Origin: an uncultured Bacilli bacterium
GTDB lineage: Bacteria; Bacillota_I; Bacilli_A; ML615J-28; CAG-313
Reading direction: 5' to 3'
NCBI GenBank assembly: GCA_934140285.1
Contig: CAKPBI010000006.1
Location: 1-64,000, forward strand
Length of the DNA: 64,000 nt
Numbering within the stretch: position 1 is the stretch's first letter; each line of letters begins with the position of its first letter. The notes under the pieces are model-generated. The model saw nothing but the letters and a program-made list of their open reading frames with translations, ran no database searches and was not told the DNA's origin. The translations under genes were made by a program, and so were the position numbers. Below are positions 18,010-28,146 of the stretch, one piece after another.

Positions 18010-19332
18010 ATGAGTGAATTAAAAGTAAATGTAGAAAAACTATCAGAGAGTCAAGTTAAATTAACAATTGACGTAACAGCTGAACAATTTGATGAAGCTT
18101 TAGACAGAGCTTTTGAAAAAGTAATTAAAAATGTAAAAATTGATGGTTTTAGACAAGGTAAAGCTCCAAAGAGTGTATTTATTAACCACTATGGTTGGGA
18201 AAGTCTATACCAAGATGGTATTGAATTTGCTTTACAAGCTACTTACTATCTAGCTTTACAACAAGCAGAAGTAATGCCTGTATCTGATCCCAAAATTGAT
18301 TTAAATGTTGCTGAAATCAAAAAAGGACAAGGTTTCACATATACAGCTGTTGTTGATGTATGGCCAGATGCTGTAATCGGTGAATACAAAGGATTAAGTA
18401 TTAAACCTAAATCAACAAGAGTAACAAAGAAAATGGTTGATGAATATATTGCTCAACAATTAAAAGGCAAAGCTGAAATCATGGTTAAAGAAGGCCCTGC
18501 CGCTTTAGGTGATACAGTTGTAATCGATTTTGAAGGATTTGTTGATGGTGTTGCCTTTGAAGGTGGCAAAGCTGAAAACTACCCTCTAGAACTTGGTTCA
18601 AATTCATTTATCCCTGGTTTTGAAGATCAACTAGTTGGAACTAAATCAGGTGATGAACTAGATGTTAACGTAGTATTCCCTGAAAACTATCATGCAGAAC
18701 TTGCTTCTAAAGCTGCTGTATTTAAAGTTAAAGTTCATGAAGTAAAAGAAAAAGTACAACCTGAACTAACTGATGATGTAGTTCTTGAAATGGAACTTCC
18801 AGAAGTAAAGACAGTAAGTGAATATACAACATATGTTAAAAATCTATTAAAACAAGAAAAAGAACAAGAAGCAGAAAACTACTTTATGGATACTTTAATG
18901 AAGAAAATTGAAAAGAATTCAAAAATTGTAATTCCTCAAACTGTTATTGATAATGAAGTTGAAAAACAAGTTAAGAGACTTGAACAACAAGCACAACAAT
19001 ATAAAGTACCTACTGAAGTATTAGTTCAATACAGCGGATTTGAAAGCTTAGAAGCATATCGTCAAGCTGGTGCTGAATATGTTAAACGTCAAATTACCGA
19101 AGAAATTATTATTGAAGAAATCATTAAAAAAGAACAATTTGAAGTTTCTAAAGAAGAAGTAGAAAATGAATACAAGAAACTTGCTAATGTTTTAGATACA
19201 GACACTGAAGAAGAAGCAACTAAAAAAGTTAATGATGTTAAGAAAAAATATGATGCAAGTCAAGTTGAACATCATTTAATGATGGTTAAAGCTATTGATT
19301 TAATTAAATCAAGTGCTGTAATTACTAAATAA
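18010..19332 (+). CDS. tig: Trigger factor
   Basis: A protein of 440 residues with the three trigger-factor parts. The ribosome-binding N-terminal domain (signature GFRQGKAPKS near residue 46) comes first. The FKBP-type PPIase domain (~160-245; GDTVVIDFEGFVDG, PGFEDQLVG) follows, and then the helical C-terminal chaperone arms. It binds near the ribosome exit tunnel and folds nascent chains. The tig-clpX-lon order is a common proteostasis cluster in Firmicutes. Ribosome site AAGGAG precedes ATG. Confidence 0.96.
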   Translation: MSELKVNVEKLSESQVKLTIDVTAEQFDEALDRAFEKVIKNVKIDGFRQGKAPKSVFINHYGWESLYQDGIEFALQATYYLALQQAEVMPVSDPKIDLNVAEIKKGQGFTYTAVVDVWPDAVIGEYKGLSIKPKSTRVTKKMVDEYIAQQLKGKAEIMVKEGPAALGDTVVIDFEGFVDGVAFEGGKAENYPLELGSNSFIPGFEDQLVGTKSGDELDVNVVFPENYHAELASKAAVFKVKVHEVKEKVQPELTDDVVLEMELPEVKTVSEYTTYVKNLLKQEKEQEAENYFMDTLMKKIEKNSKIVIPQTVIDNEVEKQVKRLEQQAQQYKVPTEVLVQYSGFESLEAYRQAGAEYVKRQITEEIIIEEIIKKEQFEVSKEEVENEYKKLANVLDTDTEEEATKKVNDVKKKYDASQVEHHLMMVKAIDLIKSSAVITK

Positions 19333-19352
19333 AGCTAATAAAAAATGAATTT

Positions 19353-19375
19353 CGCTCCATAATAATTATGGAGCG
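19353..19375 (+). promoter_or_regulatory. Hairpin that contains the clpX ribosome site
   Basis: CGCTCCATAA pairs with TTATGGAGCG around a 3-base loop, a perfect 10-bp stem. The 3' arm holds GGAG (19370-19373), the only good ribosome site for clpX ATG 19384. No T run follows, so it does not look like a terminator. It could limit clpX translation. Confidence 0.6.
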
Positions 19376-19383
19376 TGATTATT

Positions 19384-20562
19384 ATGGATAAACATTATTG
19401 TTCGTTTTGTAACCGAGAAATAACAATTGAAAATTTTGGAGTTGAAGGAAACCATGCATGGATGTGTATGGACTGCCTTGAACTCTATTATGAATTATTA
19501 AACTTTGACAAAAAAGAAGTTCTAAATAGCGACTTTTTAAAAGAAACTGCTAAAGAAAACATTTCCCCAAGATATATCTATGATAAACTAAGTGAAATGG
19601 TCATTAGCCAAGATAATGCTAAAAAGGTTTTAGCTGTTGCTTTATATGAACACTATAAAAGAATAACTTGTCCAGAGTTAGATGATTTAGAAAAACCTAA
19701 CATCTTAATGATTGGTCCAACTGGGGTAGGTAAAACTTTACTTGCAAAATCAATGGCATCAATCCTCAATCTTCCCCTTGCTATCTGTGACGCAACAGTG
19801 TATACCCAAGCTGGCTATGTAGGAGAAGATGTAGAAAATATTCTCTTAAAATTGTTACAAAATGCAGACTATGATTTAGAACTTGCTCAAAAAGGCATCG
19901 TCTTTATTGATGAATTTGATAAACTCGCAAGAAAAGGGGAAAATCCATCAATAACAAGAGATGTATCAGGAGAGGGAGTTCAAAACTCATTACTAAAAAT
20001 CATTGAGGGAAATATTGTTAATGTACCGCCTCAAGGTGGTCGTAAACACCCATATCAAGAGTACTTAAAATTTGATACATCAAAAGTTCTATTTATTTGT
20101 GCAGGAAGTTTTGAAGGACTAGACAAAGTAAAAAATAATGTTGTTGGATTTGAAAATACAACGCAAAAAGATCAAAACTTAATAGATACTAGAAAACTTC
20201 AAAAGTTTGGCATTATTCCCGAAATCCTAGGTCGTCTTCCTGTTATCACAAGACTTGAACCACTAACCTTAGAAGATTTAGAAAAGATCCTAACCTTACC
20301 AAAAAAGGCTATCACCAAGGAATATGAAAGATTATTTAAAAGTGATAATATCCATCTGATATTTTCTGAAAGTGCAATCAAAGAAATCGCAAAAAAAGCC
20401 TTTGATGAAGGTACTGGTGCTAGAGCTCTTAGAAAAATCATTGAAGAAAGAATGCTTGATGTAATGTTTGAATTACCTTATAACAATGAAATAAACCAAA
20501 TAATAATCGAAAAAGAAAATATAGAATATAATTTATGCAAGGAGGCTATCCCTTCCGCATAA
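19384..20562 (+). CDS. clpX: ATP-dependent Clp protease ATP-binding subunit ClpX
   Basis: A protein of 392 residues. The N-terminal zinc-binding domain is present (CSFCN, then CMDC). The AAA+ core has Walker A GPTGVGKT, Walker B VFIDEFDK and the ClpX RKH pore loop (GGRKH). It unfolds tagged substrates for ClpP; no clpP lies in this window. ATG 19384 is chosen over GTG 19375 because it follows GGAG and gives the normal zinc domain. Confidence 0.94.
   Translation: MDKHYCSFCNREITIENFGVEGNHAWMCMDCLELYYELLNFDKKEVLNSDFLKETAKENISPRYIYDKLSEMVISQDNAKKVLAVALYEHYKRITCPELDDLEKPNILMIGPTGVGKTLLAKSMASILNLPLAICDATVYTQAGYVGEDVENILLKLLQNADYDLELAQKGIVFIDEFDKLARKGENPSITRDVSGEGVQNSLLKIIEGNIVNVPPQGGRKHPYQEYLKFDTSKVLFICAGSFEGLDKVKNNVVGFENTTQKDQNLIDTRKLQKFGIIPEILGRLPVITRLEPLTLEDLEKILTLPKKAITKEYERLFKSDNIHLIFSESAIKEIAKKAFDEGTGARALRKIIEERMLDVMFELPYNNEINQIIIEKENIEYNLCKEAIPSA
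20533..20562 (+). repeat. Inverted repeat at the clpX-lon junction
   Basis: TTATGC (20533-20538) and GCATAA (20557-20562) are exact inverted copies that enclose further AAGG/CCTT complementarity. The repeat covers the last codons and stop of clpX, 15 bases before lon. It may form an mRNA hairpin that affects lon expression or message stability; there is no T run. Confidence 0.45.
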
Positions 20563-20576
20563 AGAAAGGAGACAAA

Positions 20577-22910
20577 ATGTTTGACAAAAATATAGAAGAA
20601 AGAGAACAACTTCCAGCTATATCCCTTTCTGATATCGTTCCACTTCCAGGTAATGAAATTAGAATTGATGTAAATAATGATAGTGACATCAAAGCATTAA
20701 AAGTAGCAGAGCAATATCGTAACTATTTAGTTGTTCTATTCACATTAAAAGGTAAAGATGATTTTGATACTCCTAAAATTGATAGATATTATCAAATGGG
20801 GATTCTATCAAAAGTTGTTCTACATATGACTAATCCAAATGGTTCTCATCGCATAAAAATCCAACCAATCGTTCGTTGCCATGTAAATGAATTTACCCTA
20901 ACTAACCCTAACTTAATGGTTGATTTTACAACTTGTCCATCTTATACTGAAGATGAAAACAAAGAACTTGCGACATTAGAACTAATAAAACAAGAATTGG
21001 TATCAGACAATAAAATGATATCAGTAATTGAAAATCGTGATTCAATCCTAAAAGCACTAAGAAAAGAAACAACTAGTGATGAATTTAGTGATTTAATTGC
21101 CTTTAATTTAGTAGGAGATTATAAAACACATTTACGTTACGTTTTTGAAACTAACATTAACACACGTTTAATATACATTCTTGAAGACCTAAGAAAGCAA
21201 AAAGTTTTCCGCTCTTTAGAAATGAAAATAGATGAAGAAGTAAAACGAAGCATCAATGAAAGTCAAAAAGAATATTACCTACGTGAAAAAATGAGAGCAA
21301 TCCAAGATGAACTTGGTGATAAAGCTAAGAAAGAAACAGATATTGATTTGTTAAGAGAACAAATCAAAAAATCAGGTATGCCAAAAACTGTTGAAGAAAA
21401 GGCCTTAAACGAATTAAATCGTTATGCATCTACGCCTAGCACATCACCTGAATCAGGAATTATCCGTTCATACATTGACTTCTTAATAGCTTTACCATGG
21501 AATAAACAATCTGTTGATTCTAATGATATTATGCTTGCTAAAAAGATTCTTGATCAAGATCACTATGGTCTTGATAAAGTAAAAGAAAGAATTCTTGAAT
21601 ATTTAGCAGTCAAAATTATGACTGGTAAAAATCCTCTAACCATTCTTTGTCTTGTTGGTCCTCCAGGAGTTGGTAAAACATCTCTCGCAAGATCAATTGC
21701 TAAAGCCTTAAACAAAGAATTTGTATCGCTTCGTTTAGGTGGTGTAAAAGATGAAGCAGAAATAAGAGGTCACCGTCGTACTTACCTTGGTGCTCTTCCA
21801 GGTAGAATTCTTCAAAATCTAAAACGTGCAGGAACAAATAATCCCGTTTTCTTACTTGATGAAATCGACAAAATGAGTAGTGATTACAAGGGTGACCCCG
21901 CAAGTGCAATGCTTGAAGTACTAGATCCTGAACAAAATAAATTCTTTAGTGATAACTATCTTGAAGAACCATTCGATCTATCTCAAGTATTCTTCATTGC
22001 GACAGCTAACTACCTAGATAATATTCCCGAAACTTTACGTGATCGTATTGAAATTGTTGAATTATCAAGTTACACTGAGTATGAAAAGTTTGAAATAGCT
22101 AAAAACTATTTAATTAAAAAACAACTTTCTTCCAATGGCCTTGATGAATCAAAATTTTCAATTAGTGATCAAGCAATCTACACAATAATTCAAAACTATA
22201 CTCGTGAAGCCGGTGTTCGTGAACTGGAAAGATTAATCGGAACAATTGTTAGAAAATCAGTAAAGATTGTATTAATGGATGGAAAAGAAAGAGTCGATGT
22301 AACAGTTGATAATCTTGAAGAATTCCTCGGCAAGCAACGCTTTGTCAATAATAAAACTGAAGAATCAGATTTAGTAGGTGTTGTAACAGGTCTTGCTTAC
22401 ACCCAATTTGGTGGTGACACTTTATCAATCGAAGCAACCCACTATAAAGGTGAGGGTAGAGTACTTCTAACAGGTAAACTTGGTGATGTAATGAAAGAAT
22501 CAGCTCAAGCTGCATTCTCATATGTTAAAACTAATGCGGAAAGATTTGGTATTGATCTTAAAGAAATTAAAGAATCAGACTTACACATCCATGTTCCTGA
22601 AGGTGCAATCCCTAAGGATGGTCCATCAGCTGGTGTTACCATTACAATGGCGATAATTTCAACTTTCACAAATCGTCCTGTTCGTCATGATATTGGAATG
22701 ACTGGTGAAGTAACCCTAAGAGGCCAAGTTCTTCCAATTGGTGGTTTAAGAGAAAAATCAATAGCTGCTCATCGTAGCGGATTAAAGAAAATAATAATAC
22801 CTTATGATAATCTAAGAGACATTGATGAAATACCTGAAAGCGTTAGAAATAGCCTTGAAATCATCCCTGTAAAACAAGTAGATGAAATAATTGAAATTAT
22901 TCTAAAATAA
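20577..22910 (+). CDS. lon: ATP-dependent Lon protease
   Basis: A protein of 777 residues with the full LonA layout. The N-terminal substrate domain (~1-200) is followed by a coiled linker (MRAIQDELGDKAKKETD). Next come the AAA+ domain with Walker A GPPGVGKTS and Walker B VFLLDEIDKM, and the protease domain with the catalytic Ser in PKDGPSAGVT and the Lys in GLREKSIAAHRSG. It degrades damaged and short-lived regulatory proteins in the cytoplasm. Start ATG 20577 follows AAAGGAGA. It is cotranscribed with clpX. Confidence 0.96.
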   Translation: MFDKNIEEREQLPAISLSDIVPLPGNEIRIDVNNDSDIKALKVAEQYRNYLVVLFTLKGKDDFDTPKIDRYYQMGILSKVVLHMTNPNGSHRIKIQPIVRCHVNEFTLTNPNLMVDFTTCPSYTEDENKELATLELIKQELVSDNKMISVIENRDSILKALRKETTSDEFSDLIAFNLVGDYKTHLRYVFETNINTRLIYILEDLRKQKVFRSLEMKIDEEVKRSINESQKEYYLREKMRAIQDELGDKAKKETDIDLLREQIKKSGMPKTVEEKALNELNRYASTPSTSPESGIIRSYIDFLIALPWNKQSVDSNDIMLAKKILDQDHYGLDKVKERILEYLAVKIMTGKNPLTILCLVGPPGVGKTSLARSIAKALNKEFVSLRLGGVKDEAEIRGHRRTYLGALPGRILQNLKRAGTNNPVFLLDEIDKMSSDYKGDPASAMLEVLDPEQNKFFSDNYLEEPFDLSQVFFIATANYLDNIPETLRDRIEIVELSSYTEYEKFEIAKNYLIKKQLSSNGLDESKFSISDQAIYTIIQNYTREAGVRELERLIGTIVRKSVKIVLMDGKERVDVTVDNLEEFLGKQRFVNNKTEESDLVGVVTGLAYTQFGGDTLSIEATHYKGEGRVLLTGKLGDVMKESAQAAFSYVKTNAERFGIDLKEIKESDLHIHVPEGAIPKDGPSAGVTITMAIISTFTNRPVRHDIGMTGEVTLRGQVLPIGGLREKSIAAHRSGLKKIIIPYDNLRDIDEIPESVRNSLEIIPVKQVDEIIEIILK

Positions 22911-22926
22911 CAAAAAAGTAAAACGA

Positions 22927-22955
22927 TTGCATTATTTGTTATCTTATGATATAAT
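22927..22955 (+). promoter_or_regulatory. Sigma-A type promoter for secG
   Basis: TTGCAT (22927-22932), a 17-base spacer with TG at its end, and TATAAT (22950-22955). Confidence 0.65.
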
Positions 22956-22997
22956 AACAAAGAATTGTATAAAAAAATAGATAAATGGAGGCCTTTT

Positions 22998-23237
22998 ATG
23001 AGTGCTTTAAAATGGTATGACTATATTTTACTAGTAGTATCTGTATTAATGATTTTATTAGTTGTTGTTCAATCATCTAAAGAAGATGGTATGTCAGCTT
23101 TCACTGGTGAAAAATCAGATTTATTTGCTAATCAAAAACAAAGAGGATTAGAAAAAGCTATCAATACAACAACTACAGTATTATCAGTTATCTTCTTTAT
23201 TTTAACAATCGTTGTTAGATTAATTGAAAGATACTAA
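22998..23237 (+). CDS. secG: Preprotein translocase subunit SecG
   Basis: A protein of 79 residues with two hydrophobic helices (WYDYILLVVSVLMILLVVVQ and VLSVIFFILTIVVRL) joined by a polar loop with Gly, the SecG hairpin topology and usual length. It supports SecYE-mediated export. The secG-rnr-smpB order is widely conserved in Firmicutes and supports the call. Start ATG 22998 follows TGGAGG. Confidence 0.92.
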   Translation: MSALKWYDYILLVVSVLMILLVVVQSSKEDGMSAFTGEKSDLFANQKQRGLEKAINTTTTVLSVIFFILTIVVRLIERY

Positions 23238-23250
23238 AAAAAGAAACATA

Positions 23251-23274
23251 GGGCTTAGGTTTAAGCCCTTTTTT
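23251..23274 (+). terminator. Intrinsic terminator after secG
   Basis: GGGCTTA (23251-23257) pairs with TAAGCCC (23262-23268), followed by six T residues. It sits between secG and rnr, so rnr is fed by read-through or by a promoter I did not identify. Confidence 0.85.
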
Positions 23275-23300
23275 CACGAAAATTTAAAGGAGGTGAAACA

Positions 23301-25436
23301 ATGAAAGAAAGAATAATTAATTTATTAAAAACCCCAAAACATCAACTAAGAACTTTAGATGAAATTTATAAAGATTTAAATTTAACGCAAGAAGATGAAT
23401 TTGATGAAGTAGGTAGTGCCCTAGAAGAACTTGAAAATGATTTTATTATTACTCATAATAAACAAAATCAATTTGCGTTACTAGAATACTTTAACCTTGT
23501 AAAAGGAGTTATAAACATTAAAGATGCTGGCTTTGGTTTTGTTGATGGCGAAACCTTTAGTGTTCATATTAGTGAAAACAACCTTCATACCGCAATGTCA
23601 GGCGATACTATTTTAGTTCGCTTTAAACAAGAAAGAAATAAAAGCTTTGAAGGTGAAGTTGTAAGAATCATTACAAGAGCTACAACTTTCATTGTTGGAC
23701 CACTAAAGAAACATAAAAATCGCTTCTTTGTAAAAGGATTAATCAATAAAATTAATGTTTGGGCAAGTATTAAAGATGTTGATCAAAAAATACTTAATAA
23801 AGTAGTAAAAGTTGAAATTACTAAATATTATAAGTATGATCAAGTAGAAGCCAAAATTAAAGAAGTATATGGTGATGAATTTGAAATAGGCATGGATATT
23901 ACAATGCAAGTTCTTGCGAGCGGGGTTAAATATCAATTTGATGATGAAACCATCAAAGAAGCAAAATCCATCCCTCAAGAAGTTGATATAAATAAATACA
24001 AAAATCGCCATGACCTAACAAAAGAAACAATAATTACCATTGATGGTGATGATGCAAGGGATTATGATGACGCGGTAACTTTAAAAGTTTTAGATAATGG
24101 GAACTACCTTCTAAAAGTATGCATCGCAGATGTCAGTGAATATGTCAAAGAAGGATCTTTCTTAGATATGGAAGCATATGAAAGAGGTACAAGTATTTAT
24201 TTGCCAGATAGGGTAATCCCGATGTTACCACTAGAACTTTCTAATGGCATTTGTTCACTAAATGAAGGGGTAAACCGCTTGGTTGAAGTTGCTGAGATTG
24301 AACTTGACAAAGAAGCCAAAATCATTAATACATCATTTTATGAAGGTATTATGAAAAGTAGTCATCGTATGACATATAGTTCTGTAAATAAAATAATTGA
24401 AGATGAAGATAAAGAAATGATTGAAAAATATCAAGATATTTATGAAATGCTTATTTTGATGAACAATCTATCAAAAAAACTATACGAAAAACGAATCAAA
24501 CGTGGATCATTTGATTTTGAAACTACCGAAGTAAAAGTAAATCTTGATAAAAATGGTAACGTCATTGACTTATCTTACCGCGAAAGAAGAAGTGCTGAAA
24601 AATTAATTGAAGAATTCATGTTAGTCGCAAACGAAAGTGTGGCTGAACAAATGACATGGCTGGATGTCCCTTTTATCTACCGTGTTCATGATGAACCAGA
24701 TGATGAAAGATTAAATCTTTTTTTGACTAGACTGAAGAGTTTAAAACAAGAATTCTCATATAAAAATAAGGCAGCTCTACCAAAAGCTCTTCAACAATTC
24801 TTGATAAACACAAATGATGAAAGCAACCCACTAGAAAAAACTTTAAAAGTTGTTTTAAGTAATACTTTACTTAGAACAATGTCAAAGGCTAAATACCAAG
24901 AAGAAAATATTGGTCACTATGGCCTTGCGAGTAAGTGTTATACCCATTTTACATCACCAATAAGAAGATACCCTGATCTTCTCGTTCATCGCCTAATGAA
25001 ACAATTCTTATTCAATGAAAGTGAAACTAACAATGATCCTATTCTATACTTTACAAAAAAAGTTCATGACACCGGCATTCAAGCGTCACTTAAAGAAAAA
25101 ACGGCAGAACGCTTAGAAAGAGATACTACTGACATGAAAAAATGTGAATATATGGAACAATTTATGGGAAAAGTATTCACAGGTATGATTTCATCAGTCG
25201 TTAACTGGGGACTTTACATAACTTTAGAAAATACCGTTGAAGGTCTTGCGAGATTTGAAAATCTTCCCTATGACTATTATGAAGTAGATGAGAAAAAAGG
25301 AATTATCTATGGAAAGAAAAAAGATCATATCTATAGACTTGGCGATGTAGTTAAGGTAAAATTAATAGATATAAATATAGAAAAGCATCAAATAACATTT
25401 AAAATGTTAGGAAAGTTGGAAAATGAAGACAAATAA
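23301..25436 (+). CDS. rnr: Ribonuclease R
   Basis: A protein of 711 residues. Order: N-terminal winged helix (~1-65), cold-shock domains, the RNB catalytic domain with its acidic motif DGDDARDYDDAV near residue 250, and a C-terminal S1 domain (~630-700, FTGMISSVVNWGLYI). It is a processive 3'-5' exoribonuclease that degrades structured RNA, including with tmRNA-SmpB. AAAGGAGGTGA precedes ATG. It overlaps smpB by 14 bases. Confidence 0.95.
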   Translation: MKERIINLLKTPKHQLRTLDEIYKDLNLTQEDEFDEVGSALEELENDFIITHNKQNQFALLEYFNLVKGVINIKDAGFGFVDGETFSVHISENNLHTAMSGDTILVRFKQERNKSFEGEVVRIITRATTFIVGPLKKHKNRFFVKGLINKINVWASIKDVDQKILNKVVKVEITKYYKYDQVEAKIKEVYGDEFEIGMDITMQVLASGVKYQFDDETIKEAKSIPQEVDINKYKNRHDLTKETIITIDGDDARDYDDAVTLKVLDNGNYLLKVCIADVSEYVKEGSFLDMEAYERGTSIYLPDRVIPMLPLELSNGICSLNEGVNRLVEVAEIELDKEAKIINTSFYEGIMKSSHRMTYSSVNKIIEDEDKEMIEKYQDIYEMLILMNNLSKKLYEKRIKRGSFDFETTEVKVNLDKNGNVIDLSYRERRSAEKLIEEFMLVANESVAEQMTWLDVPFIYRVHDEPDDERLNLFLTRLKSLKQEFSYKNKAALPKALQQFLINTNDESNPLEKTLKVVLSNTLLRTMSKAKYQEENIGHYGLASKCYTHFTSPIRRYPDLLVHRLMKQFLFNESETNNDPILYFTKKVHDTGIQASLKEKTAERLERDTTDMKKCEYMEQFMGKVFTGMISSVVNWGLYITLENTVEGLARFENLPYDYYEVDEKKGIIYGKKKDHIYRLGDVVKVKLIDINIEKHQITFKMLGKLENEDK

Positions 25437-25890
25437 TGAAAAAATAATATGCCAAAATAAAAGAGCATATCATGACTATTTCATCGAAGAAGAAATTGAA
25501 GCAGGTCTTGTTCTAAAAGGAACGGAAATCAAATCAATTAGAAATGGTAAAGTAAGCATTCAAGAAAGCTATTGTGAAATAAAAAACAATGAAATGTTTA
25601 TTGTAGGTATGACTATTTCTCCATATGAAATGGGGAATATCTTTAATCACATTCCGGATGCGAAAAGAAAATTACTACTTCACCATCGTGAAATCATAAA
25701 GCTAGGTCAAAAAATTCAAAAAGAAGGTTATACCATAATCCCATTAAGGATTGTAATTAGAAATGGTATTGCTAAAATCGATATTGGCATTGCAAAAGGT
25801 AAAAAACTTTATGATAAGCGTGAAGACCTAAAAAAAGCTAGTGACCTAATGTATGTAAAAAAGGCAACCAAGGAGGAAACATATGGATAA
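25423..25890 (+). CDS. smpB: SsrA-binding protein SmpB
   Basis: A protein of 155 residues matching SmpB throughout: NKRAYHDYFIEEEIEAGLVL, LKGTEIKSIR, YCEI, and the basic C-terminal tail (GKKLYDKREDLKKA). It binds tmRNA and delivers it to stalled ribosomes. No tmRNA gene was seen in the window, although it often lies close to smpB. It overlaps the rnr end by 14 bases. Confidence 0.96.
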   Translation: MKTNNEKIICQNKRAYHDYFIEEEIEAGLVLKGTEIKSIRNGKVSIQESYCEIKNNEMFIVGMTISPYEMGNIFNHIPDAKRKLLLHHREIIKLGQKIQKEGYTIIPLRIVIRNGIAKIDIGIAKGKKLYDKREDLKKASDLMYVKKATKEETYG

Positions 25891-27799
25891 ACAAACACTT
25901 GAAAAAATGTCACAATTTATAAACGATGGTAACTATGAAAAAGCAATTGAAGTACTTGATGAAGTAATACAAAATGAGCCAAAAAACTATCAAGCGATAT
26001 TTAATCGAGCATTTATGGAATTTGTTTGTTTAAATAAAGTTGATGAAGACGTTATAAATGACTTTGACAAGGTCGCACAATCAAAAAGTGAACTAAAAGG
26101 AAAAGCCATTGCATGTTTAGTCATTGCATACAGTCACTTAGAAAACTATCGTGCTGCCTATTTATGTGGTAAAGCCAAAGATTGTGACTATAGTGATTTT
26201 GCACTTGACTATAATTTCGCAATGTCAAGAGCTTGTTTTTTCCTAGGTAATGAATACCTTGAAGAAGCCTTAGATTATATAAACAAATGTTTAGAAGATG
26301 AAAATGCTGATGAGTTTAATCACTACTACTGTAAAGTTGACATCTTACTTGAACTTGGTCGCTTTGATGAAGCATCACAATTACTTGATGATATGTATAG
26401 TCGTTTTGGTGCAAGCTTTAATTACTATTATGATCGTGCAAGAATAAACTTAGAATTATACAATCGCGATGAAAATAAGGATCCTCACTACCTTGAGGAA
26501 GCTGAAGCCTCAATCTTAGTCGCAAAAAAATATGAAGACAAAAATATCTCCATTGAACTATTACATATCGAAGTTCTTATGAACATGAAAAAGGCTAAAG
26601 AATCATTAGAAATTTTAGAAACAATTAAGAATGAACTAAAAGAAGAAGAATATATAATAAATAAATTAAAGATATATCAAGCAATAGATGATATAGATAG
26701 TATCATCACAACTGCTAAAGAATATTTAAAAACCAATGATTCTCCATTTATAAATAGCTACGTAGGTGCAACCTATCAAGATAATGCTAAAAGTAATGAA
26801 GATTTAAAGGAAGCCCTTCCTTATTATAAACATGCATATGAACTTTCTCCAAATTACACTACTTTTATCCGCTTATATAACATAAACTATCTACTTCATT
26901 TAAATTCAGATAATCTTGAATTAATTAGAGATTATAATAAAAAAGCTGAGGATAGAAACGATACCCTAAATTGTCTTGCGACAACAAAATATCGCCTAAA
27001 CCGTCCATATGATGAAATTGAAAGCGCGTATATGAAAAATGGCACTAAAAATGGTGTTGATTATTTAAAATTTATATCTATAATCTCAATGATTGATGTT
27101 AATCCTAAAAGATTCTATCGCTACTTTAAAAAATATAAAAAGATTCCTCTAGAAAAAATAGAAACTTGGAATTACAAAAAGTTAGGCTTTATGTTCTTAT
27201 TTGGAGAAAATGGCTTAAGTGTAAACTATGATCGTGCTAAAGAATTTTTACTTGCATCATATAATGATGATCCTGATGAATCATGTAATATTTCGGCTTT
27301 AGCTCGTTTTTATGAAGTTACTGGTAACAATGAAGAAGCCTTTAAATTATATAAAGAAGCATATCTTAAACGTATCAACTACTTTGCGGCTCAATGTGTA
27401 TGCTCAGATGGCTATATGGCTCATGCATACTTAAACGGAATTGGAACTAAAGTAGATGAAGAAAAAGCCAAAGAAATAACGCTTAATGCTTTCAACTTCT
27501 TAAAAAAGACATGTAATAATACCATTATTTATCTATATACTTTTTTCGCATTACAAGGTGATGAAAGATTTAACCTTGAAACGGCAGAAGAATATCTCCA
27601 ACTTACTTTCCCTTTTGAACGATACGAAATAACAAGATACATGATGTTAAAAAGAGTAAAAGAAGCGCTAAATAAACCTACTGTGGACGTAGAAAGAGAA
27701 ATAAAAAAATGTCTACCTTTTACAACAAAAATTGCTAAAGACTTTTATAATGAACACAAAGATGATAAAATAATCTATATTTCTCCCGATTGCCTATGA
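25883..27799 (+). CDS. Large TPR/Sel1-repeat protein
   Basis: A protein of 638 residues, almost wholly helical repeats. TPR-like units appear from the start (NDGNYEKAIEVLDEVIQNEPKNYQAIFNRA type), and Sel1-like units toward the end (FLFGENGLSVNYDRAKEFLL; AYLNGIGTKVDEEKAKE). There is no signal peptide or catalytic domain, so a cytoplasmic scaffold or partner-binding role is likely. It overlaps smpB by 8 bases and follows GGAGGAAAC, so it belongs to the rnr-smpB unit. It stops with TGA. Confidence 0.75.
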   Translation: MDKQTLEKMSQFINDGNYEKAIEVLDEVIQNEPKNYQAIFNRAFMEFVCLNKVDEDVINDFDKVAQSKSELKGKAIACLVIAYSHLENYRAAYLCGKAKDCDYSDFALDYNFAMSRACFFLGNEYLEEALDYINKCLEDENADEFNHYYCKVDILLELGRFDEASQLLDDMYSRFGASFNYYYDRARINLELYNRDENKDPHYLEEAEASILVAKKYEDKNISIELLHIEVLMNMKKAKESLEILETIKNELKEEEYIINKLKIYQAIDDIDSIITTAKEYLKTNDSPFINSYVGATYQDNAKSNEDLKEALPYYKHAYELSPNYTTFIRLYNINYLLHLNSDNLELIRDYNKKAEDRNDTLNCLATTKYRLNRPYDEIESAYMKNGTKNGVDYLKFISIISMIDVNPKRFYRYFKKYKKIPLEKIETWNYKKLGFMFLFGENGLSVNYDRAKEFLLASYNDDPDESCNISALARFYEVTGNNEEAFKLYKEAYLKRINYFAAQCVCSDGYMAHAYLNGIGTKVDEEKAKEITLNAFNFLKKTCNNTIIYLYTFFALQGDERFNLETAEEYLQLTFPFERYEITRYMMLKRVKEALNKPTVDVEREIKKCLPFTTKIAKDFYNEHKDDKIIYISPDCL

Positions 27800-28087
27800 T
27801 TTAATATTAAATCTTCGCATGATTAAATCAATTTTCCTTTTTAGTTCATTGTATTCATCACAACTTATATTACATTGATTTGCTGATGCTTGGGCATTAT
27901 AGGTCAAAAGTAATTGTCCAACAAACTCTAACCAGTTACCTAGTGAGTTTTGTTGATCAACAGTAAGATTTTCAGCTAAAATATAACCAGTGATAGTACC
28001 AATCGTTGTAAATTGAAAAGGGGTTAAAGTCATTATCCAGTCAATAAATGACCGAATTTCATGAATATTTGAATTATTATTATTCAT
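27794..28087 (-). CDS. Small protein of unknown function
   Basis: A protein of 97 residues. It has a ribosome site (AAGGGGGAAA) on the minus strand ahead of ATG 28087. Residues ~12-60 are moderately hydrophobic (TPFQFTTIGTITGYILAENL), and the C-terminus is charged (DEYNELKRKIDLIMRRF). It contains two Cys in QCNISC. The layout resembles small Bacilli proteins of the YvrJ/DUF-type, but I cannot name a family. Its stop overlaps the end of the TPR gene. Confidence 0.6.
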   Translation of the reverse strand: MNNNNSNIHEIRSFIDWIMTLTPFQFTTIGTITGYILAENLTVDQQNSLGNWLEFVGQLLLTYNAQASANQCNISCDEYNELKRKIDLIMRRFNIKS

Positions 28088-28146
28088 AACATTTCCCCCT
28101 TATATAATAATACGAATAAATTATCAAAAAAATACGTGAGGCAAGA

